Below are positions 23,421-34,858 of a DNA stretch of 64,000 nucleotides, in pieces. Both the position numbers and the translations under genes were made by a program. Numbering within the stretch: position 1 is the stretch's first letter; the number at the start of each line of letters is the position of its first letter. Source of the DNA: Rosa chinensis (taxonomy: Eukaryota; Streptophyta; Magnoliopsida; Rosales; Rosaceae); the NCBI RefSeq assembly GCF_002994745.2, contig NC_037090.1, forward strand, positions 39,985,001 through 40,049,000. The letters run 5' to 3'. Below the pieces are notes generated by a model. That model did no database searches and had not been told where the DNA came from. It worked only from the letters and a program-made list of their open reading frames with translations.

Positions 23421-24441
23421 ATTTTTTTTTTTATAAATTTTTTTAGAGGAGGAAAAGAAGATTACAAACATAAACATCTAGTATAACCCAACCTAAACTT
23501 ATCAAAATTAAAGGCAGAAAGAGCAGAAAGAGGGAGCTTATTGGACCAATTCACCGGCGTGCTGGAGGAGTGACCAATACCGGCTATTTTATCTGCAACG
23601 AAGTTAGCTTCTCACAGGACAAAATTGAAGGTGATTTCTTCAAATTGTCTTGCTAAGAAGGCAATGTCTTTGATGAGGATTCGAAGACACTAAGGAACAG
23701 GGCATTTTTTGTTGATGGCATCGATGATCAATCTCGAGTCACCTTCTGCTTCAAGCTTCTTGATATTAAGAGTGAGGGCATGATAAAGGCCCTCAGGAAC
23801 TACACTAATTTCAGCTACTAGAACAGAGGAACAGTCTATGGATCTCAAGCCCACAAAAATTGGGGAGGCATCATGATATCTTAAGACAAAACCAATAGCT
23901 GCTTGTTTGTTGCTAAGGACAGAACCATCAAAATTGAGCTTTAGATAGCTTGGCTTGGGAGCAGACCATTGAATGGTGCCATATTGGAGATGGAGCCTGA
24001 GTCTGGGTTGGATTGTTGGATCTGTAATCATGTTCATTGGTTGCAGCAAAGTGGACAATCACAGAAGGAATGGTTGTCTTCTGCCTAAAAATGTGATCAT
24101 TTCTTACTTCCCAAATCTTCCATCAAATCATAATAACATTCACCGTAAAAGGTTTATGATAACCTTTTTTAAACCAAGAATCAAACCAATTATCAAAGTA
24201 AGGAAAATTCACACAATTTGTGCCAGCAGTTTGCCAAACTCTTGAAGCAAACGAGCAGGAAAAGAAGAGGTGATTGATATCCTCATCCCTTTGCCTACAA
24301 AGAGGGCATGAAGTATCCAAACCATCATAAAATCTAGCTATTCTTTCTTTGGTTTTCAGTCGACCTCTGGCCAAAAGCCAAGCAAAGATCTTAGCCTTAG
24401 GGGTATATTAAGTTTCGAAATCTCATTCAGGATTTTCTGTT
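23421..24441 (-). mobile_element. 5'-truncated L1-type LINE insertion
   Basis: On the minus strand it encodes the end of a plant LINE ORF2. First comes a zinc-finger-like zf-RVT block (LKTKERIARFYDGLDTSCPL, then CRQRDEDINHLFFSC), then an RNase H domain (APKPSYLKLNFDGS, VLRYHDASP, LEAEGDSRLIIDAI, LREANFVADKIAG). It ends in a T run on the plus strand, which is the poly(A) tail at 23421-23431. Flanks GTCAGGTCACT (ending 23420) and GTTAGGTCACT (24439-24449) form an 11-bp TSD with one mismatch. Stops and frame changes show it is dead. The same family as the large LINE at 39905-45080 is likely. Confidence 0.85.
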
Positions 24442-24449
24442 AGGTCACT

Positions 24450-25255
24450 GTTCCTAAGCTACAGTACTACAAACCTTCCTTTAGTATAGATATAATTTTA
24501 TTCCTAAGAGCAGGTCCACCGTGGCCTTTTTAGGATGGTCAAGAACTAGACCTTACCCTAGAAAGGGAAAAAAAATAAAAATAAAAATAAATAAAATTTC
24601 TACTATAGAAATGTAGGCCGACCTATTGGAGACCTGAGTCTCGAGCTGAGGTAGAAGGCAGATCAAGGGTTTTTGAGCAACTCCACTCATGCCAATTTTG
24701 CGATCCCACCATGTCATGAAGTGACCTAGGTTGCTGAAAATTGTACAGGTCTAGGGAAGCCCATTTTCAGACTGGCCCAAGTCACGGCTCAGGTCGGGAA
24801 AGTGACCCATATTGCTTGGCCTCCAGCGTGGCCCAATACTGAAAATGTTGACGTCAGGCAGGTCGCCCCAATGCAGACGCGATCTTGCTAACGCGCAATC
24901 TCTTGTCGTCTAGCGCGGACAAAAAACATCCCACATTGTCAGGACCTTTTTGCCATCTAGCCCTGAAGTGCAGAGGAGACATGGCCACATGGAAGCTCGC
25001 TGTTGGGCAATTTCAAATTTTGAAACCACCGGTCATGAAATCTTGACAGTTGGTTTCAATTAATGATCAGATCTTACAGTAATCAATTAATATCTATGTA
25101 TAATGGAATGAAACGATAAAAAAATGCTAAAAAATTCCCTACCAACTATTTTACCTCCCACACCAAAAAAAAATTTCTTTCATATTCCACAAAATTTTTT
25201 CTTCCTCCTCCTAATAACTTTCATCTTCGGAATTTTTTTTTATACAAAGGTTCTG
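24450..25255. mobile_element. Probable PIF/Harbinger-type element, left part
   Basis: GAGCAGGTCCACCGTGGCC, preceded by TAA at about 24505, resembles the ends of plant Tourist/Harbinger elements, which duplicate TAA/TTA. The matching right end was not found. The stretch up to 25255 is A+T-rich with no coding sequence, and a Harbinger-associated SANT-like fragment follows. Confidence 0.35.
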
Positions 25256-25473
25256 AATCCGGTACGAGATGGGAGCCTGTGAAAGACATTCAAATGTGCA
25301 AGTCTTGGAAATTTGTTAGCCAAAATCCGACTTCAAACAAAGATCAATGGAAAGAAGATCTATGGGAGGACGTTCGTAAAAACTATGTCGAAAATTGGAG
25401 TGGAAGTGTCCAATCAATTCAAGCTGCTGTGGGGAGGTGGAATTTGAAGGTAGAACTCTATGTTTGGCATTGA
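25256..25473 (+). pseudogene. Myb/SANT-like (PIF/Harbinger ORF1-type) fragment
   Basis: The plus-strand reading GTRWEPVKDIQMCKSW, NPTSNKDQWKEDLWEDV, NWSGSVQSIQAAVGRWN looks like the trihelix/SANT-type DNA-binding domain of PIF/Harbinger accessory proteins. Host proteins annotated as NAM-associated or GST-T3-like share it. It is short, with no in-frame continuation after 25473. It could be the relic of an autonomous element, or of a host gene of that family. Confidence 0.45.
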
Positions 25474-25573
25474 TCATTAAGGGAAGCTCGTTATTGGTAC
25501 AAGAGCGGTTTGATTGTGATTCATGAGGTATTAATTTGTTGTATGACACGAATATTATTTTTTTATTTTAAAT

Positions 25574-25829
25574 TAAAATTTAAACTGATTGCATTGAACT
25601 ACTGCAGATATTGCTAATCCAAATCATGAATTGTTGGCTGATGCTGGAGTCATTGATGATATCAAGGTCGTTATAAGCACTTTCACAAGATTGCAAGTTA
25701 GTTTCACTCTCAGAATCTGTAACATAGTAGCACATCATCTCGCTAGTTTAGCTTTTGAGAATAGTCACATATCATCTTGGTCTGATCATACCCCAGATTG
25801 CATTCTATCTATTCTTCAATTTTTTTGAA
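25574..25829 (+). pseudogene. LINE RNase H C-terminal fragment
   Basis: The reading LLADAGVIDDIKVVI, FTLRICNIVAHHLASLAF, SWSDHTPDCILSIL corresponds to the last third of the RNase H-like domain (RVT_3) of plant LINE ORF2. The family has R-x-N-x-VAH-LA followed by W-PP--I. It lacks the N-terminal catalytic part and is a short relic. Confidence 0.6.
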
Positions 25830-26049
25830 GGCATAATGAATCAACCACGACGGTTGAAATATTACATCCACCAAAACAGACATAAACATAGGCCTACACC
25901 TATTATGGTACACACGCTATTTCAAAAGACAATAAAGCACAAACTAACAAAAGAACCTTCGCCTTCAAAGGGACCTATAGACTATACTATTTTTCTCTCG
26001 CCGAGCATGCAGTTGTGGTACGAAAGTTAAATAGCACTTCTAAAAAGGC

Positions 26050-26330
26050 ACATAGAAAACCTTCAGCTAGGATAAACTAGACATCTCTATAAAGACTAAG
26101 TCAGAACTATCTCCTTTCCCTTAGGGTTGGAGCTCTCAGAATCACTAGGAAAGCTAAAGGTTAGACCTTTCACCTTCTTCATACGCTACACGACATCTTT
26201 CTTCTTCTTGTTAGGTGAACCTGTAACCTTCATAGGACTAGTCTTGGTTACCTTGACTTTATTCTTGCTACCTATGGGTCGACCCGTCTTCTTAGGAGCC
26301 TCTGTTGGCACACTCACCATTGTCAATTCC
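26050..26330 (-). pseudogene. Lysine-rich AT-hook-like fragment
   Basis: The minus-strand reading PTEAPKKTGRPIGSKNK contains a GRP core followed by basic residues, as in AT-hooks and in basic tails of some plant retroelement proteins. A second piece, VKGLTFSFPSDSESSNP, follows after a stop. Its origin is unclear. Confidence 0.25.
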
Positions 26331-26426
26331 ATACATTAATGTTCAATCTACCCACAACTAAACTCAAACATGTCTTTTCAGGAATGACTCCAACACATCT
26401 TCCCTCTACCTTTGTGCCACTAATAC

Positions 26427-28171
26427 TAGGGCTGGCATTTTCTCCCGATCCAAACCAACCAACCGATTACCACCCGAACCAAAAATGTTGGTAACCAACT
26501 ATGTCGGTTACCGAGATATTGGTATGGTAGTGCCGAACCGATTTCCAGATACTGGTACGGTACTGGTATTGATTTTCAGATAAATACGGTATACCGTACC
26601 GTACCGTATATTGTATATATTATTTATTTATTTAAATATATTTTATATCTATCGATCTGAACTGTTGATCATTAATAGTTTTATTTTATATTAAATTATA
26701 ACCGTTGATTAGACTTGAACTCTCCAAAACCCTAAAGGGAATAAGGGATTGTACTCAGCCACTCTTTCGGTCTTTCCCTCAGCCCCCTGCCCCTCGAGGC
26801 CTCGAAGGCTCGAAGGCTCGAACCCAGAAATCTCCGCCTCTCCGCCCTCTCGACCTCTCTCTGCCTCTCGATTCGAATCAAACCCAGAAAATCTCTGCCT
26901 CTCCTCCCTCTGCCTCTCGTTTCGATTCAAACCCAGAAATCTCCGCCTCTCCGCCCTCTCGACCTCTCTTTGCCTCTCGATTCGAATCAAACCCAGAAAA
27001 TCTCCGCTTTATTTGAGCACTGCTCGTCATTGATGGCAAGGTATGCTCGTATCCCATTCTGGGTTTTTGTTAAAGATTCATTCTTGGTTTTGATTGAACC
27101 TGGAATGGTTGTGTCAGGTCATTGTGATTGCTCTATATTTGATCTGTGATTGGTTTTTTTTATATTTTTTTTTCTTTAGGTTTTCACTGCTATTGATGAG
27201 TATGAGTTTGTGTTTTGATTTGCATGAATATGTGTTCGTGAAATATTTGTGTCCTTGTTTATGTTAATGTTCAGCATATGGGGAGTTGAATTAGATTTGT
27301 ATGAATCCAATTGAGAAACCTAGGGTTGAGCCATTGAGTTTGATATTTTGGTCCCCACGTATAAATTGTAGCTTTAAGATTGCTTGAGAACAGGAGGCAG
27401 TTGAATTTGATTGGTATGAATCAGATTAGTAAAGATTGGTTTTAAGTTTCACGATCATGAATGTGAATGATCTATAAGTTCACGATAAGCTTCATTTGTA
27501 GAACAGTGTGGTAGTTGGTAGGTGGTGGTTGCAATGTGGACTTTGTCATGCAGAAACTGAGTTATTGTGTGAATTTGCAGAAACTGAATTTGATGTATGA
27601 AGTGATGAACTGATGATGTATAAGCACAGCAACTCAGCAAGGCAGCAAGCAAATATGAAGTGATGAACTGATGATGAGATCACTTTGAGTCCTTGAACAC
27701 TTTGTTTTATCCTATTGCACCTAGTTATTGTATTTTGTATCATTTGAAATTTTGATTCATTTGTGTGAAGTGTGAACTGTGAACTATGAATTATTGACTT
27801 AATATTTGTATGAACTATGGAGTGATGAAGGGGATGAACTGAAGTGAATAAGTGATGAACTCAAGTAGTGAAGTTGATGTATGAGAGTTTTTAGCTTATT
27901 TTTCATTTCCAGGTTGGGCCTTTAAATTGATGTGAGGATTACATTTTTTTCATTTGCTGACAGGTTTAGGCTTTAAAATTTTAGTTGGGCCTTAGCTGAA
28001 AGCTGGCCCAATCAAACTCGGTACTAGGCCCAACCAACCGAAACCGAACCGAGATCTCGGTATACCGACTTCTGTGGCCGGTAATGGTAGGCTATTTTGT
28101 GTACCAACTTAGTTTGGTACAGTACGTGGTATTGGGCTTCAAGGTCCGGTACCGTACCGAACCCACCCCTA
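26427..28171. mobile_element. hAT-type element without transposase
   Basis: An exact 8-bp TSD ACTAATAC lies at 26419-26426 and 28172-28179. The ends are TAGGGCTGGC on the left and the inverse of TAGGGGTGGG on the right, in keeping with hAT termini. Subterminal regions on both sides are rich in GGTAC/GTACC motifs (ACCGTACCGT and variants). No transposase signature is present. Inside are a C/T-rich minisatellite and a stretch with several GATGAACTGATGATG-like repeats. It sits in an LTR fragment that continues at 28180. Confidence 0.85.
26822..27006. repeat. Minisatellite within the hAT element
   Basis: Three full units and one partial unit start with CCCAGAAA(A)TCTC, followed by GCCTCTCC, CCCTCT and a TTCGA(A)TCAAA end. 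The second unit is shorter by a deletion. Open frames across it on both strands simply reflect the repeat. Confidence 0.8.
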
Positions 28172-28179
28172 ACTAATAC

Positions 28180-29536
28180 CGACTATAGTTTGCAGTTAAA
28201 TAAATAACTCCCAAAATGATGAGGTAACTTTGTTCGTAAATGAACATTGTGAGATTAGTCACCTTTGAATCCTGCTGCGTCTTCTTACAGAACCGAGATA
28301 ACAAAATCACAGAATAGCCATCCAAGAGAACTTTGCCAAGTAAGTAATCACATACGGTCTCATCTCAATACACGAAACATAAAGCGATTAAAGTTTGAAC
28401 CCCCGTTTGAACTAAAACCCTGAAAGTAACGCCAATCGAGACAGAACTTCATCCGAGACCACCCAAAGTCTCCGGAAAACTTCAAGGACCAGTATGACAA
28501 GACGACAAGTCGATCCAACAGTCGGATCCTTATGGATCGAAAACCGAGATAATCGAAACCGCTAAAAAAACCCTAACATGCTCAAACAATCTCCAAATTC
28601 TACAAATCATATATCAAAATGCTCGTATTGACGAGTAGATGATTATGAAGTCAAAAATTTCCCTAAGCATAGCCTAACGCGCCACCACAGGCCTCTACAC
28701 GTGCACTCCACGTGTCATCGTGCCAAACTCAGATCCAACTCAATCCGACTATCCAACTTGGAAAGCTCAACACATGGATCAAATTTAATACCTGGGGTTT
28801 CGGCCGGTTCAGCCTAGATTGCCACCGCAAGCCAAAAATCACTGTTCACCTTGAGTTGCAGCTCTGCACTGAAAATCGATCAACCAAACCTCCAAGGATC
28901 GATAGAGGACGTTGCTACTAGCAAAATAAGACCGGTTTCAAGCCCAGAGATCGGAGAACCTATCGAGTCTGCCATTGCTCGACTTCGCCACTTCAAACCG
29001 CCTTGTTCGGTGTGAATCAACGCTAGAAGCCACTGTAGGGAGGACCGAAACAAGGAAAGGAATCGATCTGGGTTGGCCTTGTCGAGTGCAGTCGTCGGAG
29101 TAACGAGTTCTGGCTAGGTCGGAATACTGGGTTCAGTCGGGTTTGTCGGTTTTGAGGAGAGAGAACAGAGCTTTCTGGGTTTCCATTTTCGGAAGTTTTC
29201 GAAAATATCAATTATGAATTTCCCAAATCGGAAACTCCTATTTATAGTAATTTCCAAAAATAGCATAAACTTTCACTGATCATAACCTTTTCATACGAAC
29301 TCCGATTTACGCGTGCTGCATGTTAACGAACTCATATCGAAGCGCTCTAGGATTTCATGAAGGAAGTTTTCAGAGAAACCCAAGGAATAATAAATCAACC
29401 TGTTGACCCCACAAAAATAAAACAATACGAGAATTTATTTGTCTGAAATACGTCCACATCATCCCCTAACTACGTACTCGTACCAACAACCGCCGAATAA
29501 ATTCTGGAAAACAATAACAAATTTCCGGGTATTACA
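28180..29536 (-). repeat. Truncated LTR (family G/D) on the minus strand
   Basis: The minus-strand start is TGTAATACCCGG at 29536. The other end aligns with the solo LTR around 1791-1900, through CGACTATAGTTTGCAGTTAAATAA and GTGAGATTA-TCACCT-GAA-C-TGCTGCGTCTTC-type blocks. The distal LTR end is missing beyond the hAT insertion. Confidence 0.65.
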
Positions 29537-29931
29537 CTTCTCGAGCACTTCTTGTTCAATAAGGATTCCTTGTCATGCTAGGTTTCCTAGTCCAATTAGG
29601 ATTAGGTTTCCTTCTCGAAGTAAGACTTCTAATCCCGCTATTTTAAGAGTTTGAATCCAGGTGAACTTCTAAATCCTACTCTAATTGGGATTTCTTTTCC
29701 TAACAGGATTCGGAGAACTCCATTTTCACCATTTAGTCTCATTTCTGTGTCCCACGTGTAGAGCACATGTCATTTCTAGCTCTTTTACATCTCTCTATGC
29801 TCCTTTGCTTCCCATTTACTCCAATGTACCCAAAAAACAAAAACTAAGTTAATATTGACTAAGTAAAGGAAATAACTTAGCAAAATATGGGAATATAAAC
29901 ATTTAAACGTCGTATTATTATGCCCCTATCA
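29537..29931 (-). repeat. LTR fragment related to the 45860/60090 family
   Basis: It ends at 29931 with CCCCTATCA, so the minus strand begins TGATAGGGGC. It shares motifs with the 62000-62340 region: ATTTCTAGCTCTT, AATGTACC-AAAAAACA-AAACTAAGTTA and repeated TCCTA-TT-(A/G)GGATT. The other end is cut by the neighbouring LTR at 29536. Confidence 0.55.
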
Positions 29932-31133
29932 ATTAGTGGCTCTCCACATCTTGTACAAAGCACCATTGGTAAATAGTCATTTGGAGAGTTGAAAAAATTG
30001 AATTTCACATCAAACAAAACCGAAACCTAAAACGTCGAGGCGCTAGAACCTAAATCTCGGGTTAGCCACAGAATTAACTTAAACTTCAAGATTTTTGTCA
30101 TCTCAACATCTCTAACAAGTTATTTAAAATCAGAGATGATCCAATGGTTGGATTATCGCAATTCGAAACCCAAAAATTTAAAACTTCCAAATTTCTAATC
30201 AATGTTCAAACTATCAAAACTCGATAAACAAATTATAAATAGGGATTCCTAACTAAATAAAGGGCCAGAGGAGGCTGCACACGCCTCCATGTGCCTCCAT
30301 CCTATCTTCAAATTGGGACACGGTGCATACGCCAAATGATTCATCACAACAAGAGGAGTAAATTTTATACATGCAGCTAAGCTCGGTTCAACCGAAGATA
30401 GCCAAAACGATTCAAAAATCTTGGCATCTGAAATCTTTAAGTCATTGATTCTCCTATCTTCGATCGAGTAAAGCTAAACGGTGAGTACCAGCGTAATCAG
30501 CAAAGCAATGGCTCTAAGATGCATGCTGTTTCACGACCCAAGGTCACTGGAAAAGTAAGGTCGGCTCAGGTCACTCAGTGCGGCGCCGAGGTTCAATATC
30601 ACTTTGATTCTTCTTCTTCAAGGTCAGATGATTGGAATCACGTCCATGGATCTCAAAGGGAGGAGGAGGCGGTTTGAACGACATCGGTGGCACGATCTAG
30701 GGAGGCCAGATAGCGGAAAACACGTCGAGTCTCGGGTTTGGGTTGAAACAAAAATTTGGGTCGTGTCGAGAGCTGTTGTGGTTAGGGTTAGGGATTTTGA
30801 CTGAAAATGGGAATTTACCTTTGGTAAAATTGGCTATTTATACTAGGGTTCCCAAAATGATAACCTAAGCTCTTCAGGTTGTTACTTGTTCATACAAACT
30901 CCGATTTCCGTGGTTTATGTGTTTACTGACTCAGTTTAACGTGTTTTACAATTTCTGTGAAGAAAATCTCCTCAAATATTGGATTGAGGAAAAAGTCAAC
31001 TTTGGAGCCCCCTAAAGATTGAAATGAAAGTGAAAAGTGAAGATTTTAGTTGTTTACCTTCCAAATGATCAATAAACAGGTTAGTCTAGATACAGAGCAT
31101 GATAGTCTTTCTAGATATTTGAATCTACTCTTT
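29932..31133 (-). repeat. Truncated LTR fragment related to family K
   Basis: The stretch 30890-31110, with ACAAACTCCGATTT, GACTCAGTTTAACGT, GTGAAGAAA-TCTC, CCCCCTAAA and TTAGATACAG-type blocks, runs parallel to 19745-19930 of LTR K. Neither terminal TG nor CA is preserved. Open frames here are accidental. Confidence 0.45.
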
Positions 31134-31141
31134 GTTGGAGG

Positions 31142-32040
31142 TAGAGGTGGCAAACCGGCTGGCCCGGCCCATTTTAAGCGGGCCTAGTCGTGCTTCGTGC
31201 TGTGCTTGGGCTGGCCCATTTATTATCGTACCGGGCTTGTGCCAGCCCATTTACTTAAACATTAAGCCCGGTCCGGCCCATGGCCCGAGCCCATATGGTA
31301 CTGGGCCGTGCTCGTGCCTACCCACTATAAAACACGATTTTAAAATCTTAATTTGAACAAATAAAAATTAATTTCATTTAACTATTTAGAAAATTAAAAT
31401 AAATTAAGTTCCACAACGTTTTTCTTAATCTTAGCTTTTTAAGATTAGATTTCTAATAATTTCTTATATTCCACTATAAGAAAGAAAGAAAAAAAAAACT
31501 CAAAATATATTGTTTTTAGTATATTATTGTGAGATTAATCTTTATTAATATAATGAAGATTTAGTATCTATTATTATTTCCTTCATTCTATAGTTGTATT
31601 ATTATGAGATTAGTCTTTATTAATAAACATATTTTTAATATTTAGAAAAAATACTTATGTCAAAACAAGGATATAATGTTTTATTTCATTATTTTGACAA
31701 TATAAAAGAAACTATTGGTGGAATTGTCATGAGATTTTAAATAAATAGGTCTCATATTCAAATCTCATCATTGTAGTTTTTTAATATTTTTTTAAAAAAA
31801 TGAAATTTTGTGTTTGTAACGGGCCGGCCCACAATATGTCGTGCTCGGGTCGTGTCGGGCCCATTACGGGCTCGGGCCGGGCCGGGCCAATGGGCCAATA
31901 TTCTTAGGCCCAGCCCGACCCATTATTCTAACGTGCTCGGGTCGTGCCGGGCCATTAACGAGCTTGGGCCGTGCCGGGCCGCTTTTAAGCGTGCCGGGCC
32001 CGTGCCTTGCTCGTGCTTAATGGCCCGTTTGCCACCTCTA
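31142..32040. mobile_element. hAT-type non-autonomous element
   Basis: Perfect 8-bp TSD GTTGGAGG (31134-31141 and 32041-32048). Ends TAGAGGTGGCAAAC and GTTTGCCACCTCTA are perfect inverted repeats. Subterminal zones are packed with GGCCCG/CGGGCC-type motifs (GGGCCGGCCC, GTGCCGGGCC), while the middle is strongly A+T-rich. There is no transposase. This is the GC-ended, AT-cored structure known for plant hAT MITE families. Confidence 0.95.
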
Positions 32041-32746
32041 GTTGGAGGATATACAATTCCTAATTATGTGATTAGAGCATGCCACCGTGTGTAGCTTTGA
32101 TCTTGGCACACAGGTTGGGATGGCCAATGTTTTGGGTCTCTAGTGTGTCTTTTGTTGTTCAAGTTGAGCTGGGTTATGTTAAGTTTGGGTTTTAGGTTTG
32201 GTTCATGCCGATTTTCATGTTTGTTCATGGCTTCGTTTAAGCTTATGAGTTTCATTCGACAGTGATGGTAGATGTAGTTAGTTCCTACCTCTTCTTGGTG
32301 ATTGTCGGTAACTATCTCTCCATGTGAGCATGTTTTTCTATTGGTTGCATTGTCAATGTTTTTCTCCATATGCTCATTGTAAAAAAGATTTGTATGCATA
32401 TAATGGAGAAGGTGGATCAATTAGTGGGGATGAGTATTTGGAAAGCATGGAAGGTGGCTGTAGGCTTCGAGAGTGGTTATTCATGAAAGGGGTAGTGGTA
32501 TGCTTGCATCGAGGTGCTATCCCTCAAGGTTTTGACTTGCTCCCTTAACCAAGAGAGCCTCCTTACACAACTCTTTGGTGAAGGGGTCAAGGATTCAGAA
32601 TTTGTCCCAAGGTCTTTTGGGTGAAGGGATCATGTCTCTCTTTCTTACTACTCCTCTTATACCCTTAAGCTATAATAACGAAAAGTTTTTTTTTTTTTGA
32701 CAAAGCCATAATAATGAAACGTTGAGGCAGTGATTCAAAAGGCACC
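32041..32746. other. Sequence without recognised features
   Basis: About 700 bp with no convincing gene. Short frames (for example about 32324-32548) have no family features. A T run lies at 32688-32699. Confidence 0.4.
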
Positions 32747-32755
32747 TTACTTTTG

Positions 32756-32947
32756 GAGAAATTCTTGCATAGGGGCTGCCGCACCACGTGGCGGTGCGGC
32801 CCTCCAATAAAAAACCAGAAATTTTTCTCTCTTTTCCGAAATTGTCCCTACTTTTTAAAGTAAAATACACAAAACACCCCTCCTGCTGAGCAGTGATTGG
32901 TCAGCCGCACCATGTGTCCGTGCGGCTGCCCCACGCAAGACCTTCTC
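32756..32947. mobile_element. 192-bp Mutator-type MITE
   Basis: Exact 9-bp TSD TTACTTTTG (32747-32755 and 32948-32956). Ends GAGAAATTCTTGC and the inverse GAGAAGGTCTTGC. Just inside each end is a GC-rich hairpin: GCCGCACCACGTGGCGGTGCGGC on the left, split as GCCGCACC and GGTGCGGC, and GCCGCAC-ATG-GTGCGGC-like on the right. The 9-bp TSD points to the Mutator superfamily. Confidence 0.85.
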
Positions 32948-32956
32948 TTACTTTTG

Positions 32957-33646
32957 TCATGACTCTTCAGACTAATAGGCTCATTATTATTTCTAGTAAA
33001 GAATTTGAAATAGATCATAGTCTGGTGTGCATTAAGTTAATATGCTGAAAGGTGTGGAGGGTAAGGTTTGTCACTTTCTTTAGCTTGGACATGTTACATA
33101 TTTCTTATGGTTTTGGCTTGGGCACTCGATATTTTTTTTTTTTTAATTTAGTAGAGTAATGAGATTAAAATTCCGTTGTTACTAGCCTATTTGGAGTATG
33201 ATAAACTAATATGACTTTCATGATCGAAATCAATTGGCAATCGATGAATTTAGCCCAAGTCCATATAAATCTATATGCAATGTCCCTATTTTCTCATATG
33301 GAATTCATACTTTTAACACTTGTGCACGTGTGTTGAATTTTCAAGCCATACATGTGGAGAACATATATTGGGTGACGTGGATCTCGTTTGGCCTCAAGAT
33401 ATGCACATGTGGAATAATCCGCTCTAGTGATCTGGATTTCACATCTAAAATCAATTGACAATGAATTGAGTGACCCAAATTTTTATAAACTCATTACATC
33501 GAACTATCAACAAAGAAGCTTAACCCAGTGCGTGTGGCACGTTTTGTTTTTCTTTTCTTTCGTATGTGACTTGTACGAGAATGTCCTCTTTTGAAGGAAC
33601 TGGATGTTGTATGATACTGACGGAAAAGGAATTGGAAAATTAGTAA
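32957..33646. other. Intergenic region downstream of the CAR gene
   Basis: No gene or structured repeat recognised. It holds a T run at about 33131 and short A+T-rich stretches only. Confidence 0.4.
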
Positions 33647-33652
33647 TTTATT
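33647..33652 (-). terminator. Candidate poly(A) signal of the CAR gene
   Basis: AATAAA on the minus strand, about 140 bases beyond the stop codon of the CAR coding region. This is a plausible distance for a plant 3' end. Confidence 0.45.
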
Positions 33653-33789
33653 GAATCCTCACATCCTATATGATTCATACATTACATGACAGGAAGCTAT
33701 ATCTAAACCTAATTCTAATTTTGATATATCTATAAACCACAGAATCAAAATGGGAGAAAAGCTATAGAGTGATAGTAGATGGAGCTAAA

Positions 33790-34717
33790 TTAGTGACCCA
33801 TAGAACGAGGAACATGAATCCACTGCAATTGGAGTTCCACTTCACCACGCTCGACATTTCTGAGTCTGAGAACCATGTTTTGCACAACTTTGCCGTTGGA
33901 CCAAATAATGCGGCTCTCTTCGGCAAGGCAATTTTGCCTAGTTGGTTGAACTTTCGCAATTATGGTTCCGTCTGGGAGACCTTCCAAGCCCATCTGCACT
34001 ACTTTAACGAATGTAGCAATCTCAAACTCTGCATCACCCATCTTGTCATCAAAAGTGAAAGTATCTTTGTCATATACAAAGAGCTTAACCGGAATATTTG
34101 GGTCTGAAACAGTAAGAGTCAATTTTTCGTCCCACTCAGGGTTCACATTCCGCTTCACAACGCGAGTTTTCAACTTCTGCAACACAAAGATCGAATAGGT
34201 GTAAGCTCTTATGATCAGTCGAAATGAACAATCTAAAAATTTGTACTCATGTTGCCACACACATTATACCGATCGATACACACTCCCCAAAAGTGCATAG
34301 AAATTATTGAAAAAAAAAAGGTCATTAATTTATTCAATTAACTCCGGTACAGTTTGCAATCTCTGAGTAAATAATACAATGAATTTCTTGCTCTAAGCTC
34401 TAAACGACAATATATGATCAAGAAAATGTTAATTCAGAAGCTTCGAGAAGGCTTAACATAAACCCATATAAATTAGTGGATCATATGACAAAATTAAACA
34501 AAAATTGAAACTAAAACAAGCGATCACAATTCACACCATCAGTCTAAATTTGAAGAAAAAAAAACAAAAACCCAGATCTGAAATGGATCAAGAAGCAAAG
34601 TGTTACCTGCTTGCCCATTTTGACAATGAGGTAAGGATCACTACTTATCATGTCTCTTACGGCAAGATTCACTCCTCTTTGAATGTGGATCCGCAAAAGA
34701 CCCACCAGATTCTCCAT
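33790..34717 (-). CDS. C2-domain ABA-related (CAR) family protein, two exons
   Basis: CAR proteins are small C2-domain proteins. In Arabidopsis they bind phospholipid in a calcium-dependent way and bring PYR/PYL abscisic-acid receptors to the plasma membrane. Exon 1 (34717-34607) codes for 37 residues from MENLVGLLRIHIQRGVNLAV to VKMGKQ and ends at CAG|GTAAC. After a 430-bp intron ending TTGTGTTGCAG, exon 2 (34176-33790) codes for 128 residues. The total of 165 is normal for the family. Calcium-loop aspartates appear in VRDMISSDPY and VYDKDTFTFDDKMGD. The CAR insert is present (GLEGLPDGTIIAKVQP, NCLAEESRIIWSNGKVVQ), and the end is ELQLQWIHVPRSMGH. No stop, frameshift or missing key residue is seen. 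An ATG eight codons upstream (MIHSGVLA) is in frame. I prefer MENL from the family pattern. It is the only clearly intact host gene here. Confidence 0.93.
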
Positions 34718-34858
34718 TGCTAGCACACCAGAATGAATCAATTACGCAGATCCGACAATAAGGAGCTAGAGGGTTAGAGATTGTAGAGTGGTCGGCGTCC
34801 GAATTTCTATGTGAAGTGGAAGGTTGGAGTCGGACACCAAACCACCAATCTCGTTGTG

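Noticed and set aside
26705..27033. Proline/serine/arginine-rich frames on both strands
   Set aside because: Artefact of the minisatellite in the hAT element.
33769..34198. Plus-strand frames opposite the CAR gene
   Set aside because: Antisense shadows of the C2 coding exon.
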